DNA of 64,000 nucleotides from Ipomoea triloba. Its lineage: Eukaryota; Streptophyta; Magnoliopsida; Solanales; Convolvulaceae. Positions 48,176-59,202 of the stretch are shown here, in pieces. The DNA is taken from positions 24,056,005-24,120,004 of the forward strand of contig NC_044916.1 in the NCBI RefSeq assembly GCF_003576645.1. Reading direction: 5' to 3'. Every line of letters starts with the position of its first letter. The first letter of the stretch is position 1. The notes beneath the pieces are model-generated. The model worked only from the letters and a program-made list of their open reading frames with translations, was not told the origin of the DNA and ran no database searches. The position numbers and the translations under genes were made by a program.

Positions 48176-48946
48176 ATGCCGGATGAGCCAATACCCCCTC
48201 AACCCAGGGATGAACGCCGACAAAGGGAACACTTGCGCGGTGGTCCACGAAGGGGTGGTCGGGGTAGACGCGCAATAAACATTGCGCTGCAAGAACAAAT
48301 GGCAGTCGCGGCTCAACAACAGCATCAAGCACCGGCAGCCGAAGCGGATGAGGCTGATAATGATGGGGATGATGATGGGGATGACGGTCACAACATTGAT
48401 GAGCACAGTGCATTAGCTATTGTGGTCGCCCCGCAACGTGCTTATGGCGATGATCCTAGGTTCACCACATTTGAACATGGCCATAGTAGCGAGACGCATG
48501 ATTGGGGAGAAGGCAGTAGCGGTTATGTTCCGGAAAATACCACGTTCAACCCGCTAATGTCTTCTGGATTTGGCCAGTTCTCATCAACTCCCCACCAGTC
48601 TGTGGGGTATGGATTCGCAGCGTATGGCCAATCTGGGCATGACGATTATTACACCCCATTAAGTGCGATGTATGATCCTACACAGCCCGGGTCGTCATCG
48701 CAAGTAGGTCAGGGTCTATTCCATGTTCAAGACCCGAGACCGTACTTCGATTCAAATCCTTTTCAACACCCCATCCACGACTACCCATTTGGATCCTCAT
48801 CCGTGCAAGGCGGCGTTGAAAGCATACAGTCTCAACGGTCGCAGTCAAATGTTCAAGAAGAGCAAGAACTGCAACAGCCAACAAGGAGGTCTACAAGACA
48901 ACGCCGCCCACTGCTTTGTGGAACCGGATCCCGACACCAAAGGTAA
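48176..48946 (+). CDS. Disordered ORF ending CGTGSRHQR in the Pack-MULE
   Basis: A 256-codon ORF. It starts with an Arg/Gly-rich stretch (GGPRRGGRGRR), then Asp-rich and Gln-rich regions and a Gly/Ser/Tyr/Pro-rich middle, and closes with RRSTRQRRPLLCGTGSRHQR. That closing motif resembles the C terminus of plant-mobile-domain / PP7-long-form-like proteins, which are known from plant transposons; no catalytic or PMD core is present. A possible intron (donor 48941, acceptor about 49010) would change the last residues. Overlaps the opposite-strand ORF nowhere, but starts within 20 bp of it (divergent). Confidence 0.4.
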   Translation: MPDEPIPPQPRDERRQREHLRGGPRRGGRGRRAINIALQEQMAVAAQQQHQAPAAEADEADNDGDDDGDDGHNIDEHSALAIVVAPQRAYGDDPRFTTFEHGHSSETHDWGEGSSGYVPENTTFNPLMSSGFGQFSSTPHQSVGYGFAAYGQSGHDDYYTPLSAMYDPTQPGSSSQVGQGLFHVQDPRPYFDSNPFQHPIHDYPFGSSSVQGGVESIQSQRSQSNVQEEQELQQPTRRSTRQRRPLLCGTGSRHQR

Positions 48947-49639
48947 AACATTTTATATGAATTGTCTATGCTTTTATATTGTGCAATTAACTAATGCTAA
49001 TTTTTATTTAGGCACGAATGAAGTCAACAGCCGATGGTGATTGTCTATTATGTACTGTATGATAGTTGCTAACGAATTATTAAATTTGACTATGAGACCA
49101 CATTCTGGAACTTCAAATCAAACGTGCAATTGTGTTGTGCTAATTTCTGAATTAATTAATGCGCTTTATTATTAAGTTCTATATTATTTAATTTGTTTAC
49201 ATAGTTTGTTATTGTTATTGGATCCTGTGAGTTTGGACTTTACAATTCCTATCACACTGCATAGGATTTAGACCACAAGTTAATAACGTTGTCGGATGCA
49301 CGCACATAATATTGGAAATAGATAAGGTTTTTTGACGTGTACATGAAAACTATTTTTAGAAATGTTAACAACGTGACGCGGTGATTTGCAAAAAAAAAAA
49401 AAACGAACTCATCATCCCTTATAATATGTGAACAAGCAAAAAAATCTAAATTATAAAAAACAAAGCCGTGATTTTTTGGGTAGATATGTATTAATAAAAA
49501 CAGATAATTGTATTAATAAAAACAAAGCCGTGTTTAGCTTTTGTTCTTTGGCAACTGAAAGATGGACTCAAGGAGTCCATTTTTCTTAAACTAAAGATGG
49601 ACTCAACGAGTCCACTTTACCTTGTTCAGTATCCATTCA

Positions 49640-50190
49640 CCATGCAACACTTTTTTGGGATCCGCTGTCATTAATATGCTCTGTCGAGGTTATGACTCCG
49701 AATACTGCGGCACCTACAAAGTACACCGCTATCCATTTCTTTCACAAGCTTGGCGTGGCGCATCGCGGTTGCGCATCAACCGATACCTCTACGCCACTTC
49801 CAACATTAACCACCCCAACTTCTTCAAGATTGATGTCCATCGTGAGCAGCACCTGGAGCCAGCACGCTAAATGGATGGGCTACGTCGCCGTCGCCACTAA
49901 CGAGGACGAGATCAAAATCTTCAGCCACCGACGCCGCTCACTTTCGCGACGATCCGGTCATTAAGATCGAATCTGGGTTTTTCGATCTGTACACCAAGAA
50001 AGAAAAAAGATGTAATTTCTGCACCTACTCTCCTCGCGAACAAGTGATGTGCGGAAGTAAACTTGTTAATAGACAATTACAGAGGCTAAGAGCTTAGCAT
50101 TACGGTAATGGGACATAGCCTTGGAGCTTCCTTGGCTTTGTTAAGCGCATATGACATAGCAAAGATGAAATTGAACATTTTCCACCATGG
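49640..50190 (+). pseudogene. Captured phospholipase A1-II-like (class III lipase) fragment
   Basis: In shifting frames the plus strand gives RYLYATSNINHP, KWMGYVAVATNEDE, KIESGFFDLYTKKEKRCNFC, YSPREQV and ITVMGHSLGASLALLSAYDI, the ordered landmarks of plant PLA1-II/DAD1-like lipases. The catalytic-Ser motif GHSLG is at 50111-50125. Segments between the first and second halves are missing and there are frameshifts and a stop, so it cannot make a lipase. No introns are visible. It lies inside the Pack-MULE. Confidence 0.8.
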
Positions 50191-51556
50191 ACGACCCACT
50201 GCCATGGCAGCCAAACTGTTTTTTTTTTTTTTTTAATATGATTATTTTGATTATTTAAAATATATAATTTTTTAAAAATATAATCTACATGGCATTCTAC
50301 GTGGCAATTGACTTAGGGGTAACATGCTATTATAGGTCAAATAGGTTAATTGCACAATTTTAACAAGTTTAAGGGTCTAATTGAAAGTTATTTTAGTTCG
50401 AAGGTAAAATTACACTTTGATATATAATTAGAGGGTCTATTTGATCATTTTCCCAATAATAAATTATAAATGAAAACATAAATGGGAACCTAAATATGTC
50501 GGTTACATAATAATATTCATTAATGATATTATTTATAACACTCTCCCTTGAAAATTATTTAACTATGATCTTGCCTCATTAAAAACTTGCTAGGAAAACC
50601 CGGTGAAAAAAACCTAGACAAGAAAAGAGTACAATGTATATGGATAGTATATTTGAATACATTCATGCCTCGTTAAAAACTTTACTATGAAAACCACGTG
50701 AAAAAAATATAGTTGAAGAAAAGAGTACATGATTTCTAGTGACACAAGATTTTATTCTCCATCTTCCTGTGTTATTGTGAATCTACCTTTTGTCATTCCT
50801 CACCTGACTATGATTTTTTTTTTTTTTTGTATTCTTGTAATTACGTCTCTTCTCATACTTTGTAAATTGGATTCCTCAATAATAAAATTATTATTCTCAT
50901 CATCCACGTTTAGTAATCTAAACTTGATTTAATCTTGACTCGAATCACCTGAACTCAATACACAGCTCCTCCATTTCATTAATTCAATTTTCAGGTATGA
51001 AAATTGTAAAAGCAAAATTCTTTGAGTGACCTAAATACCATTGGGTCAAACCTGACCCCGACCCATGTCCACCACCAAGTATAAGTTTCGATGTCGGGTT
51101 AGATTTTCTTTGATTAAGAATCGAATTTTGCGGACAAAATCGATAAAATAACACCAAGCTATATGAACCGCAAAAAAAAAATTGTCTAAGTGCCAAACTA
51201 TTGTGTGGCATTGTACGTGGATGTATATATCAGTTTATCTTCATCTTTGACAATGAATTTGAGGCATATCTTGAAAAATCATCAATCTTATTTTTGGAGT
51301 GCATCCGAGAGAGTGAGGATGTCAGATCTGCATTCTAGTAATGAAGTAGAGAGCAAGATTCTCATTTATCCTACAATCCAACACATTTCTTATCCCAAAA
51401 AAAAAAAAACTAAAAACAAAAAAAAAAAACCACACACACAATTTTTGTTTAGAATCACATCAAACTGATCAAATTATTTTAACTAAACTATATCATTAGT
51501 TGAAAAAAACCAAAAAAAAAAAAAAAAGTGGGCAAACTTCTTTCTAGCAATATAAC

Positions 51557-52817
51557 TGTTGGAAAAATAGCATAAAATAGCATTTTTAATGGCTATTTTG
51601 TGGTACAAATATATGTGGGGTCCACTTCCGATTTGGGTCGGGTCAAAGTGGATTCGAGTTCTTCGTAGTTAGATGAAAAGATTGATATATGGTACGCACA
51701 AAACGGATAATGGGTGAATGAGAAATTAGTTCTCAAAGTTGACTCATTTGAGTTGGAAAAATGGTGGGAAAGCTTTGAAGTAAACTTTTGTCCCACATTG
51801 GTTTGGGAAGTGGGTTTGCACCACTACTTATACAAGAACCTTTCTATGTCTTAGTGAATTGCATAGCATAGAGGCTCTTTCTCGCGCGCAGGGATTGCAA
51901 ATCAAATCCTAAGATAGCCCGAAAAGGTTTGAACTCATGTGTGCCGGCACCTGCGGGCACGAAATGTCGTTCTAAGTCCCGTTCAGAGACTTAATTCGTC
52001 GAATTTCGTATTAATTCCAACTTCTAATTTTTGAATTAAATCTCAAATAATGGTCAGCTGTTACCGGAGTTAAAATGGAATTTCGTATTTAATGGTCAGC
52101 TGTTACCGGAGTTAAAATGGAATTTCGTATTAATTCCAAAGCTGTTACCGGAGTTAAAATGGAATTTCGTATTAATTCCAACTTTTAATTTTTGAATTAA
52201 ATCTCAAGTAATGGTCAGCTGTTACCGGAGTTAAAATGGAATTTCGTATTTAATGGTCAGCTGTTACCGGAGTTAAAATGGAATTTCGTATTAATTCCAA
52301 AGCTGTTACCGGAGTTAAAATGGAATTTCGTATTAATTCCAACTTTTAATTTTTGAATTAAATCTCAAGTAATGGTCAGCTGTTACCGGAGTTAAAAATC
52401 TGATTTAATTATCAGATTAATGTCATGGTTAATTGCTATTTAATCTTCAACCCCTATATATATTCGTTGGTGGAAGCAGGAGATTTACAACAACACACAC
52501 AACATATTGTTTTCTCTCTCGAAACTCTGCTTCTACTCCTTTCTTAAACTGTGTTCATACCTATTGTTCTAGTTCGTTGGGTTCATCAGTTTGGATGCTC
52601 AAACTGTGAATCGTAACACGTTTTATCCTGGAAAACCTAGACTACAACGCTCCTAACACTTTTGGGAGGTAGCAAATAAGGTTTTAAGGAAAGAGTGTTT
52701 CGCTCGACTCGTGTTAACCCTTTCCGTTTATCCTTTTCATTCTTCTCATTGTTATTTTCCCAGAAATATTATTTCCGTAGTAATATTTCTAATTTTTTGC
52801 CCAAAAGTTGATCAACA
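51557..52817 (+). mobile_element. Solo copia-type LTR, 1,261 bp, with 5-bp TSD
   Basis: Starts tgttggaaaaatagc and ends agttgatcaaca (TG...CA), flanked by ataac at 51552-51556 and 52818-52822. Contains a TATA-like ctatatatattcg (52455) in a likely promoter. Copy A keeps the empty site (caatataactata, about 44800). No internal region, so LTR-LTR recombination left a solo LTR. Confidence 0.85.
52055..52400. repeat. Minisatellite inside the solo LTR
   Basis: Seven or more copies of gctgttaccggagttaaaat followed by alternating linkers (ggaatttcgtattaattcc or ...taatggtca), arranged as a higher-order repeat of roughly 145 bp. Confidence 0.85.
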
Positions 52818-53100
52818 ATAACTATGTCCGATGCCTAAGTAAAACAATGGGGAATAGCTTAAGCAAAACTAAGTTCTACACAAGTCAAAAATGACATGAG
52901 AATCCACCGTAAAGAAAAGACAAAGCAACCCAAGACTTAGCATAGTGGTTCATTACCTGACTTAATGTCATGATGGAAGGCGGCAACAATATGGAGGTTT
53001 GAATTTTACTGAAAACATGAATGAGAAAAAAGCTCAGAATGATAAAAGGTGTGGATTGGATCCCTTGTGTACGCATGAAGACTAGGGTCTTACCGATAGG

Positions 53101-53347
53101 GGCAAATTATTGCATGGACCAAAAATAAAAAGTACATTATTTTTGTACTGAAAGTACATTATTTTTGTATTGTAGGTACGTTATTTGATAGTATATATCA
53201 AATAATGTACCTTCAGTACAAAAATAATGTATCCTAAAATAATGTACCTATAGTACAAAAATAATGTACCTTCAGTACAAAAATAATGTACTTTTTTATT
53301 TTTGGTCCACACAACTGTGTGGACTATGGTCCATGCAATAATTATTG
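53101..53347. mobile_element. 247-bp MITE in copy B with 9-bp TSD
   Basis: Ends ggcaaattattgcatggacc and its inverse; flanked by accgatagg at 53092-53100 and 53348-53356. Copy A has the single empty site (ctaaccgataggctaat, about 45078). The interior repeats gtacattatttttgtac-like palindromes. Confidence 0.9.
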
Positions 53348-54604
53348 ACCGATAGGCTAATTGAGCAATTCGCAATTTACCTCTGTAGTAAGGGGCAGGG
53401 TCTTGTGGGCTTGGGAGTTGGGATTAGTCCAAAGAAGTTGAGATCACCTAGGTATAAAATAAAATAAAAAAGCAAACAAGAGCTAAAACATATGTTAACT
53501 ATGGGCATATAATATATTAATTGCGTGCAGTTAGACACATAATATGCGGTTAACATATTATGTGTTTATAGTTAACATATTATGTGTCATTATTTTATTT
53601 ACAAGTACATAATTTATTAACTAAAGATACATAATATGTTAATCGTAGACACATTATATTTGAACCATGATCCACATGACACTAGTTCATGATATAACAA
53701 CTGTCCAATATGGCACGAAAGAAGCTACAATTCCACACGTCAAATTTATCAGATTTGTTAGTTAATGCTTTCATATGTTTCTTTATTGACTATTATTATT
53801 ATTTTCATAAAAGAATTTATTAGTTTCGTGCATCTTGATATTTTACTTTATATTATATGGAGTTGTTATTGAAATATAATTTGTAAGCACATTTTCAGGT
53901 GAGAAAAAAAAATCCTATACATAACTTTAAAAGAGTTTATTATAATTACTACAAAACATAAATACTTAGAAAATATAGAAATATTTTCCCATAGGCCGGA
54001 CATGTAAATTTTTAAATACTTAAAAAGAAAGAACTATAAAGCTTACATTTTGGTTTTTTATGTTCAAAGTATTCCTTTTTTAATTTTTTATTTGATAAAC
54101 TAAAAACATAATGTATTACAATCAATATTCAATAAAGGGTTGCTTCTAGTTGCGAATCCACGATTCAACAATACCTACTTTTATGCAAAGTTGCAAAAAG
54201 GGCTAGGCGTTCCTTGGGTGCTCAATTTTTTAAAATAATTTTTTTTTAAATTATTAATTTTTAATAAATTTGATAATTATAAACTATTTAATACTTTAAT
54301 AGCTAATACTAAAATATTAAATATTAACCTAAAAACAACTAGAATTGTAAATTGTATAAAGATTTAAAGAATCAAAACACAATTCAACAATGTCACAACA
54401 CACAAAGTATCAATATTAAAGTAACTGATTGTGATTTTTTATTTTATATTTTTTGAGTAATTGAGTTTGCGACCGATTTGAGTAATTTAAAATTATTTCG
54501 CTCAAAATGACATTGAGCGAAATAACTCATTTAAAAAAAAAAAACGAAATAATAGCTAATCGTCAGCCCTTTTATCATGGAGACCAAAGCGAACATATTT
54601 TATA

Positions 54605-55331
54605 GGGAAAATGGCACTTTTTCCACCTATGTTATGTGTATATAGCACTTTTTCCCCTTGAGTTATTAAAGTGACAGTTTTTTCCCCTCAATTATTTTTA
54701 AAGCGGTAGTTTTCTCCTCTGTAATGTTAAATTGACATTTTTTGCCCTTAAAAATAACTATTTCATTTATTTTCATTCTCCAACCAATTATTACTAATAT
54801 GTATGGAAGATCACGGTTCAATACGAACCTAATCGAACACTGTAGCAATTGAACCTAAATAGTATGGACGGTTACGGTTACGATTCATAACCGAAAAAAA
54901 TAAAATAAAATAATTGTTGAATTTAGACTATTTTTAAATAAGAAATAAAATTATAAAAATAAATAAATAAATAAGTTTTGATTGGCGGTTCAAAATAAAA
55001 ATTGGAACCGAACCATACCGATTTATAAAAATAAATGTTTGATAATTTTCACTATATATGACTATTGTTCAGTTCCGATTCACGGTTCAACAATTATTTA
55101 ATTTTATTTTTCGGTTCTGAATCGTAACCAGAACCTCCATACTATTTCGGTATGATTGCTACAGTGTTTGGTTAGGTTCAAACCGAATCGTGATCATCCA
55201 TACATATAAGTAATAATTTGTTGGAGAATGAAAAATAAATGAAATAGTTATTTTAAGGACAAAAATGTGAATTTAACATTTCAGGGGAAAAACTGCCACT
55301 TTAATAACATGGGGAAAAGTGCCATTTTCCC
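54605..55331. mobile_element. 727-bp foldback MITE in copy B with 9-bp TSD
   Basis: Terminal inverted repeats start gggaaaatggcac and extend with interruptions for about 300 bp on each side, including an inner pair around cggttacggttacgattc. Flanked by tattttata at 54596-54604 and 55332-55340. Copy A has lost the surrounding roughly 80 bp, so it gives no clean empty site. Confidence 0.8.
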
Positions 55332-55460
55332 TATTTTATATAATTTAACCGGAATAACTAGGATTACTGGCTGGTGGGCATATTGCTAAGAAAATTTTTT
55401 ATATAATTTAACCGGAATAACTAGGATTACTGGCTGGTGGGCATATTGCTAACAAAAAAT

Positions 55461-55525
55461 TCCGCTGCCGGGATTTGAACCCGGATTCATTGAAATATCA
55501 TTGAATTAACCAGTGCTACAGCGGA
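55461..55525 (-). tRNA. tRNA-like sequence, copy B (65 nt)
   Basis: Identical over all 65 nt to 46309-46373, although the DNA on either side differs at roughly one base in ten. Same missing D arm. Confidence 0.4.
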
Positions 55526-55725
55526 GTTCATTGATGCCTAAGATGGAAAAACTAATTTTAATAAGTCAATACGTTTGCCGAACTAATCTACAATACACTT
55601 TGACAATGAAAGCTTACTTTTCAAAGGTTTTAAAATATGGAAATTATTAAGGTGAGTATTGTGAGTTGTTTATTGTGCGCGTTAGCTCCTAACCGGTGAA
55701 TTGGAGATAATATTAAATTAAAGTA

Positions 55726-56133
55726 GAGTTTATTATCGAAATGGTCCCTCGACTATTGCGAAATTATTAATTTGGTCCTCAACAATTTTTCTCGCCCAAT
55801 TAAGTCCCTCGACTTTGAAAACTTTAACCAATTTAGTCCTCCGTTTATTTTGTCGTTAAAATCGGGACGAAATTGGTAATTTTGCTATAGTCAAGGGACC
55901 AAATTGGTAAATTTGCTATAGTCAAGGGACCATTTTAGTGAAAAATTAACTACCAATTTTGTCCCTTGACTATAGCAAAATTACCAATTTGGTCCCGATT
56001 TAACGGCAAAATAAACGGAGGACCAAATTGGTTAAAATTTTCAAAGTCGAGAGACTTAATTGGGCACGAAAAATTGTCAAGGACCAAATTGGTAATTTCG
56101 CAATAGTCGAGGGACCATTTCGGTAATAAACTC
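55726..56133. mobile_element. 408-bp foldback MITE in copy B with 9-bp TSD
   Basis: Nearly a perfect palindrome: 55726-55925 against 55940-56133, starting gagtttattatcgaaatggt. Built from aaattggtaat/ggtccctcgac motifs. Flanked by attaaagta at 55717-55725 and 56134-56142. Copy A has the single site (attcaagta, about 46564), which proves insertion. Confidence 0.92.
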
Positions 56134-56269
56134 ATTAAAGTATAAGCTAAAACAATAGAGAGAATAGAGACAACAAATGATAGGGAGAAGAGTTAGTTTT
56201 CATTTCACCATCATCATCTTTACATTTTACAAGAGAGATATATATAATAATAAACTATAACTGAAAACA

Positions 56270-58610
56270 TAAATGGGGACATAAATATGTCCGTTACATA
56301 ATAATGTTCACTAATGATATTATTTATAACACTCTCCCTTGAAAATTATTTAACTATAATCTTGCCTCATTAAAAACTTGCTAGAAAAACCCGGTGGAAA
56401 AAACCTAGACAAAAAAAGAGTACAATGTATATGGATAGTATATTTGAATACATTCATGCCTCGTTAAAAACTTCACTATGAAAACCACGTGAAAAAATAT
56501 AATTGAAGAAAACAGTACATGATATTTGTAAACTTATATATTGTACTGATTGCTCATTATATTAAAACATTAACTTAAGAAGATTCTATGGGAAAAAAAC
56601 GTAGTTAAGAGAAAAATAGTACAATCATTAGCCTTAAGGACATAATCTTCAGGATTTAGGGTTTGTCTATTTAAGTATTTATTTGCAACTTTTCCCATCG
56701 ACATTACTATATCATACTCATGCCTTGTTAAAAACCACACTAGAAAAATCCTGTGGAAAAAAATCTAGTGAGAAAAGGAGCACATGGTATGTCTGTATTC
56801 ATATATGTTGCAAAAGTACAACTGTTAGTTTTTTAAGACTCAATTTTTAGGATTTTATGTCTAATTCTTCAGCATTGGTTCGAGTAAATGTAATCTCCAT
56901 CTCCCTCTGAAGATGACAATCTTCAAGTTCTACATGATAAATTAAAATTATTGTTTCAAAAGGTGTAGAGAAGATGATATGGTACAATCTTCACGATTAT
57001 ATTGTCATTATAAGTTAACATTTTATATACAATGATCTCGTGACTCTTCTGGAGCTTATGTGGGTTGAATATTTATATAACATGTCTAATATTCTTTAAC
57101 CACACTCACTTAAAACACACTTTTACTATCCTCACATAATTAAGGCAGTGGAGGTAAAACAAACATAACTAGTTTGAAATTTAGCATTATGAATATCAAA
57201 AGGAGTCAATACCAAGTGGTATATGAAAAACACACATTGATTTATCGCATAAATTTTTAAATTGAAGATACCGGAGGATATCTGTGAATACTTAATTGTA
57301 AGATGAGCACTAAGAGTTATTAGTGATTTCATTGTAAGAACATTGCCAGTCCTAATGCGATCATGGAACTTCTGGTTCTACAGAAGTACTCCAATAGCAA
57401 TGAAGTAATGAACTTCAAGTCCCAAAATGTCGTCATTATCATTTTTAAGTCTAAATAGTCATTTATCTACTTTAAGAGATTATTGGACAACTATTAGTGT
57501 GATAAGTCAATGGTACTTATACATATAAAATGTGTCAAATATATTTTTCCAAAATAGACTAACTGGTGTATAAAATTCCTTTCAAAGAAATACTCGATCT
57601 GCAAGTCGAGATAATACTTGATTTTTCAAGTACTTTATTTCCAAAATTCGTCTTTAGAACATGAGCTAATATCATTAAGCTCTTTATGATGCTTATAACA
57701 CCAACATAGGTTGAGATAATAAATAAATAATTTGATTAGTTACCCCTTAATAAGTACCTAATGATACATATTCATTTTTACATTTTCCTACTTCAGGAGG
57801 AAATTACTCAATTAATTTGCTTTACTATTTCAAGTTAAGTAAAGCCTTTGTACTTTAACAACAAACATGTTGTGAGATTTCCGATCTTTCATTTTGAGAA
57901 TTATAAATCAATCAAGGATTTTTCAAATAAACATATTAGGGTCTAACGATCCATAATTTTAAGGTCATGACTTTAATAAGCTACATATCAAAATTTGTTA
58001 TTATTCTACCAATTATGTACCGGAACTACTTTTAATGATATTCATCATGGGAGAGTATATCTAAGTCTCTGCGTGAACCCTTGGGCTACAGCCTCGCTTT
58101 TATATCACACTACCTTATCATTCTTGTTTCTCTTTCATACAAACACCATTTATAACCTACAAGGTTAACACTTCAATGGTGTACAAAAAGAGATATATTT
58201 ACCAACGAGTTGTGCTATATATATGTCTTAATTGCTCCTTTTATACGTTAATCACTCTAGTCGCTTCTGGCACCTAGCTCTAGATTCAGATTGTCATATA
58301 ATATGAGCAATTTGAAGGCAACTATGTTGTCGAAAACTTATAACATTTTCAAGAATTTCTCTCATATATATAAAAGTAATTTTCGAGGTTAACCAAATTA
58401 TAGTCATTTCCCAAGAATATTTATATTTGGTTGTTCCGCAACCCAGTATTATGATTATTTGGTGTACTTATAATTTTACTGGGTTTTTTCTCGTCGTCTG
58501 GACGATCGTCTTAAAGATTTAACTTTTAAAATTTTCAAGAGCTCTAAGATTTTTCAAGAGTGACATAATTCTTAACTAGATCTAGTTGTTGTGGATTCTT
58601 ATTTTTCTAT
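56270..58610 (-). pseudogene. Heavily decayed Ty1/copia element, minus strand
   Basis: Minus strand around 58090-58050 retains the reverse-transcriptase motif remnants ARL-AQGFTQR, with a 1-bp deletion, followed by further pol-like scraps (KVMTLKLW, NERSEISQHV). 56330-56780 repeats cctcattaaaaacttgctag-type motifs seen in copia LTR/leader DNA, also present at 50570-50690 in copy A. Many stops; borders approximate. Confidence 0.5.
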
Positions 58611-58644
58611 ATCAATGAATCTACCGCACTTCTGGCAACAAGGA

Positions 58645-58741
<97 letters not shown>

Positions 58742-58744
58742 TTT
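58645..58744. repeat. TA then TTTA microsatellite
   Basis: About 28 TA units followed by about ten TTTA units. Confidence 0.95.
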
Positions 58745-58769
58745 GGCATATATTTTTCTAAATTTTCAG

Positions 58770-59119
58770 TTCAGTCTAATTAGTACGTGGATTTAGTTTT
58801 TTTTTTTAAATCATTTCATTCCATGAATTTTCTCGGCATTACATTTTCTCTTATAAATAACAAACACTTGTCAACATTACATTTTAAGAGAAAGTGTAAT
58901 ACTTTTGATGAAAAATGTAATACTTTTACATCAAAATGTATAAGTACTACATTTTTTCCTCAAAAGTATTACACTTTCCCTTATAAGTAACAAACATTTT
59001 ATTCCTGATTAGTATTAATTACATTTTTCAGTATAAGTATTACATTTTCATATTGACCCAACCTGTCATAACCAGTCTTACGGATAAGGATCGTTGAGAC
59101 GGTCTCACACAACTGTCCT
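58770..59119. mobile_element. Truncated relative of the 46684 MITE
   Basis: The interior (taagagaaaaagtaatac-like motifs) and right end (gttgagacggtctcacac) match the MITE at 46684-47112. The left end is lost. Confidence 0.55.
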
Positions 59120-59202
59120 AATTTCAAAAGTTCTTATCAGTTGATTTTTGTCCAGTGGAGATTCCTAAAGAATCATGATGTCTATAAATATACTACACTA
59201 AG

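Larger units (their letters stand above)
47124..50454. mobile_element. Pack-MULE, 3,331 bp, with long TIRs and 9-bp TSD
   Basis: 47124-47300 (ggataagggtcaaatagccc...) is the inverted counterpart of 50280-50454 (terminal repeats of roughly 170 bp with mismatches). Flanked by aataataaa at 47115-47123 and 50455-50463. Long TIRs plus a 9-bp TSD define a Mutator-like element. No transposase is seen; the interior carries a lipase-gene fragment and two other ORF regions, as in Pack-MULEs. It is missing from copy B of the tandem duplication, so it inserted after the duplication. Confidence 0.85.
44019..50733 (+). repeat. Tandem segmental duplication, copy A
   Basis: Starts ttctagtcacacaag and ends gagtacatgat. 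After removing two insertions (46684-47112 and 47124-50454) it aligns along its length with copy B, in the same order and orientation. The ancestral unit is about 2.9 kb and noncoding apart from a tRNA-like sequence. Confidence 0.9.
50734..56523 (+). repeat. Tandem segmental duplication, copy B
   Basis: Begins ttctagtgacacaag directly after copy A and runs to cagtacatgat (56523), where the sequence continues into the copia element that the unit's right end derives from. It contains four insertions absent from copy A (51557, 53101, 54605 and 55726) and a 63-bp local tandem duplication (55336-55453). Confidence 0.9.

Noticed and set aside
48135..48413. Minus ORFs of 92 and 81 codons opposite the Pack-MULE ORF
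   Set aside because: Shadows of the plus-strand 48176-48946 ORF, with His/Pro or Ile-rich low-complexity translations.
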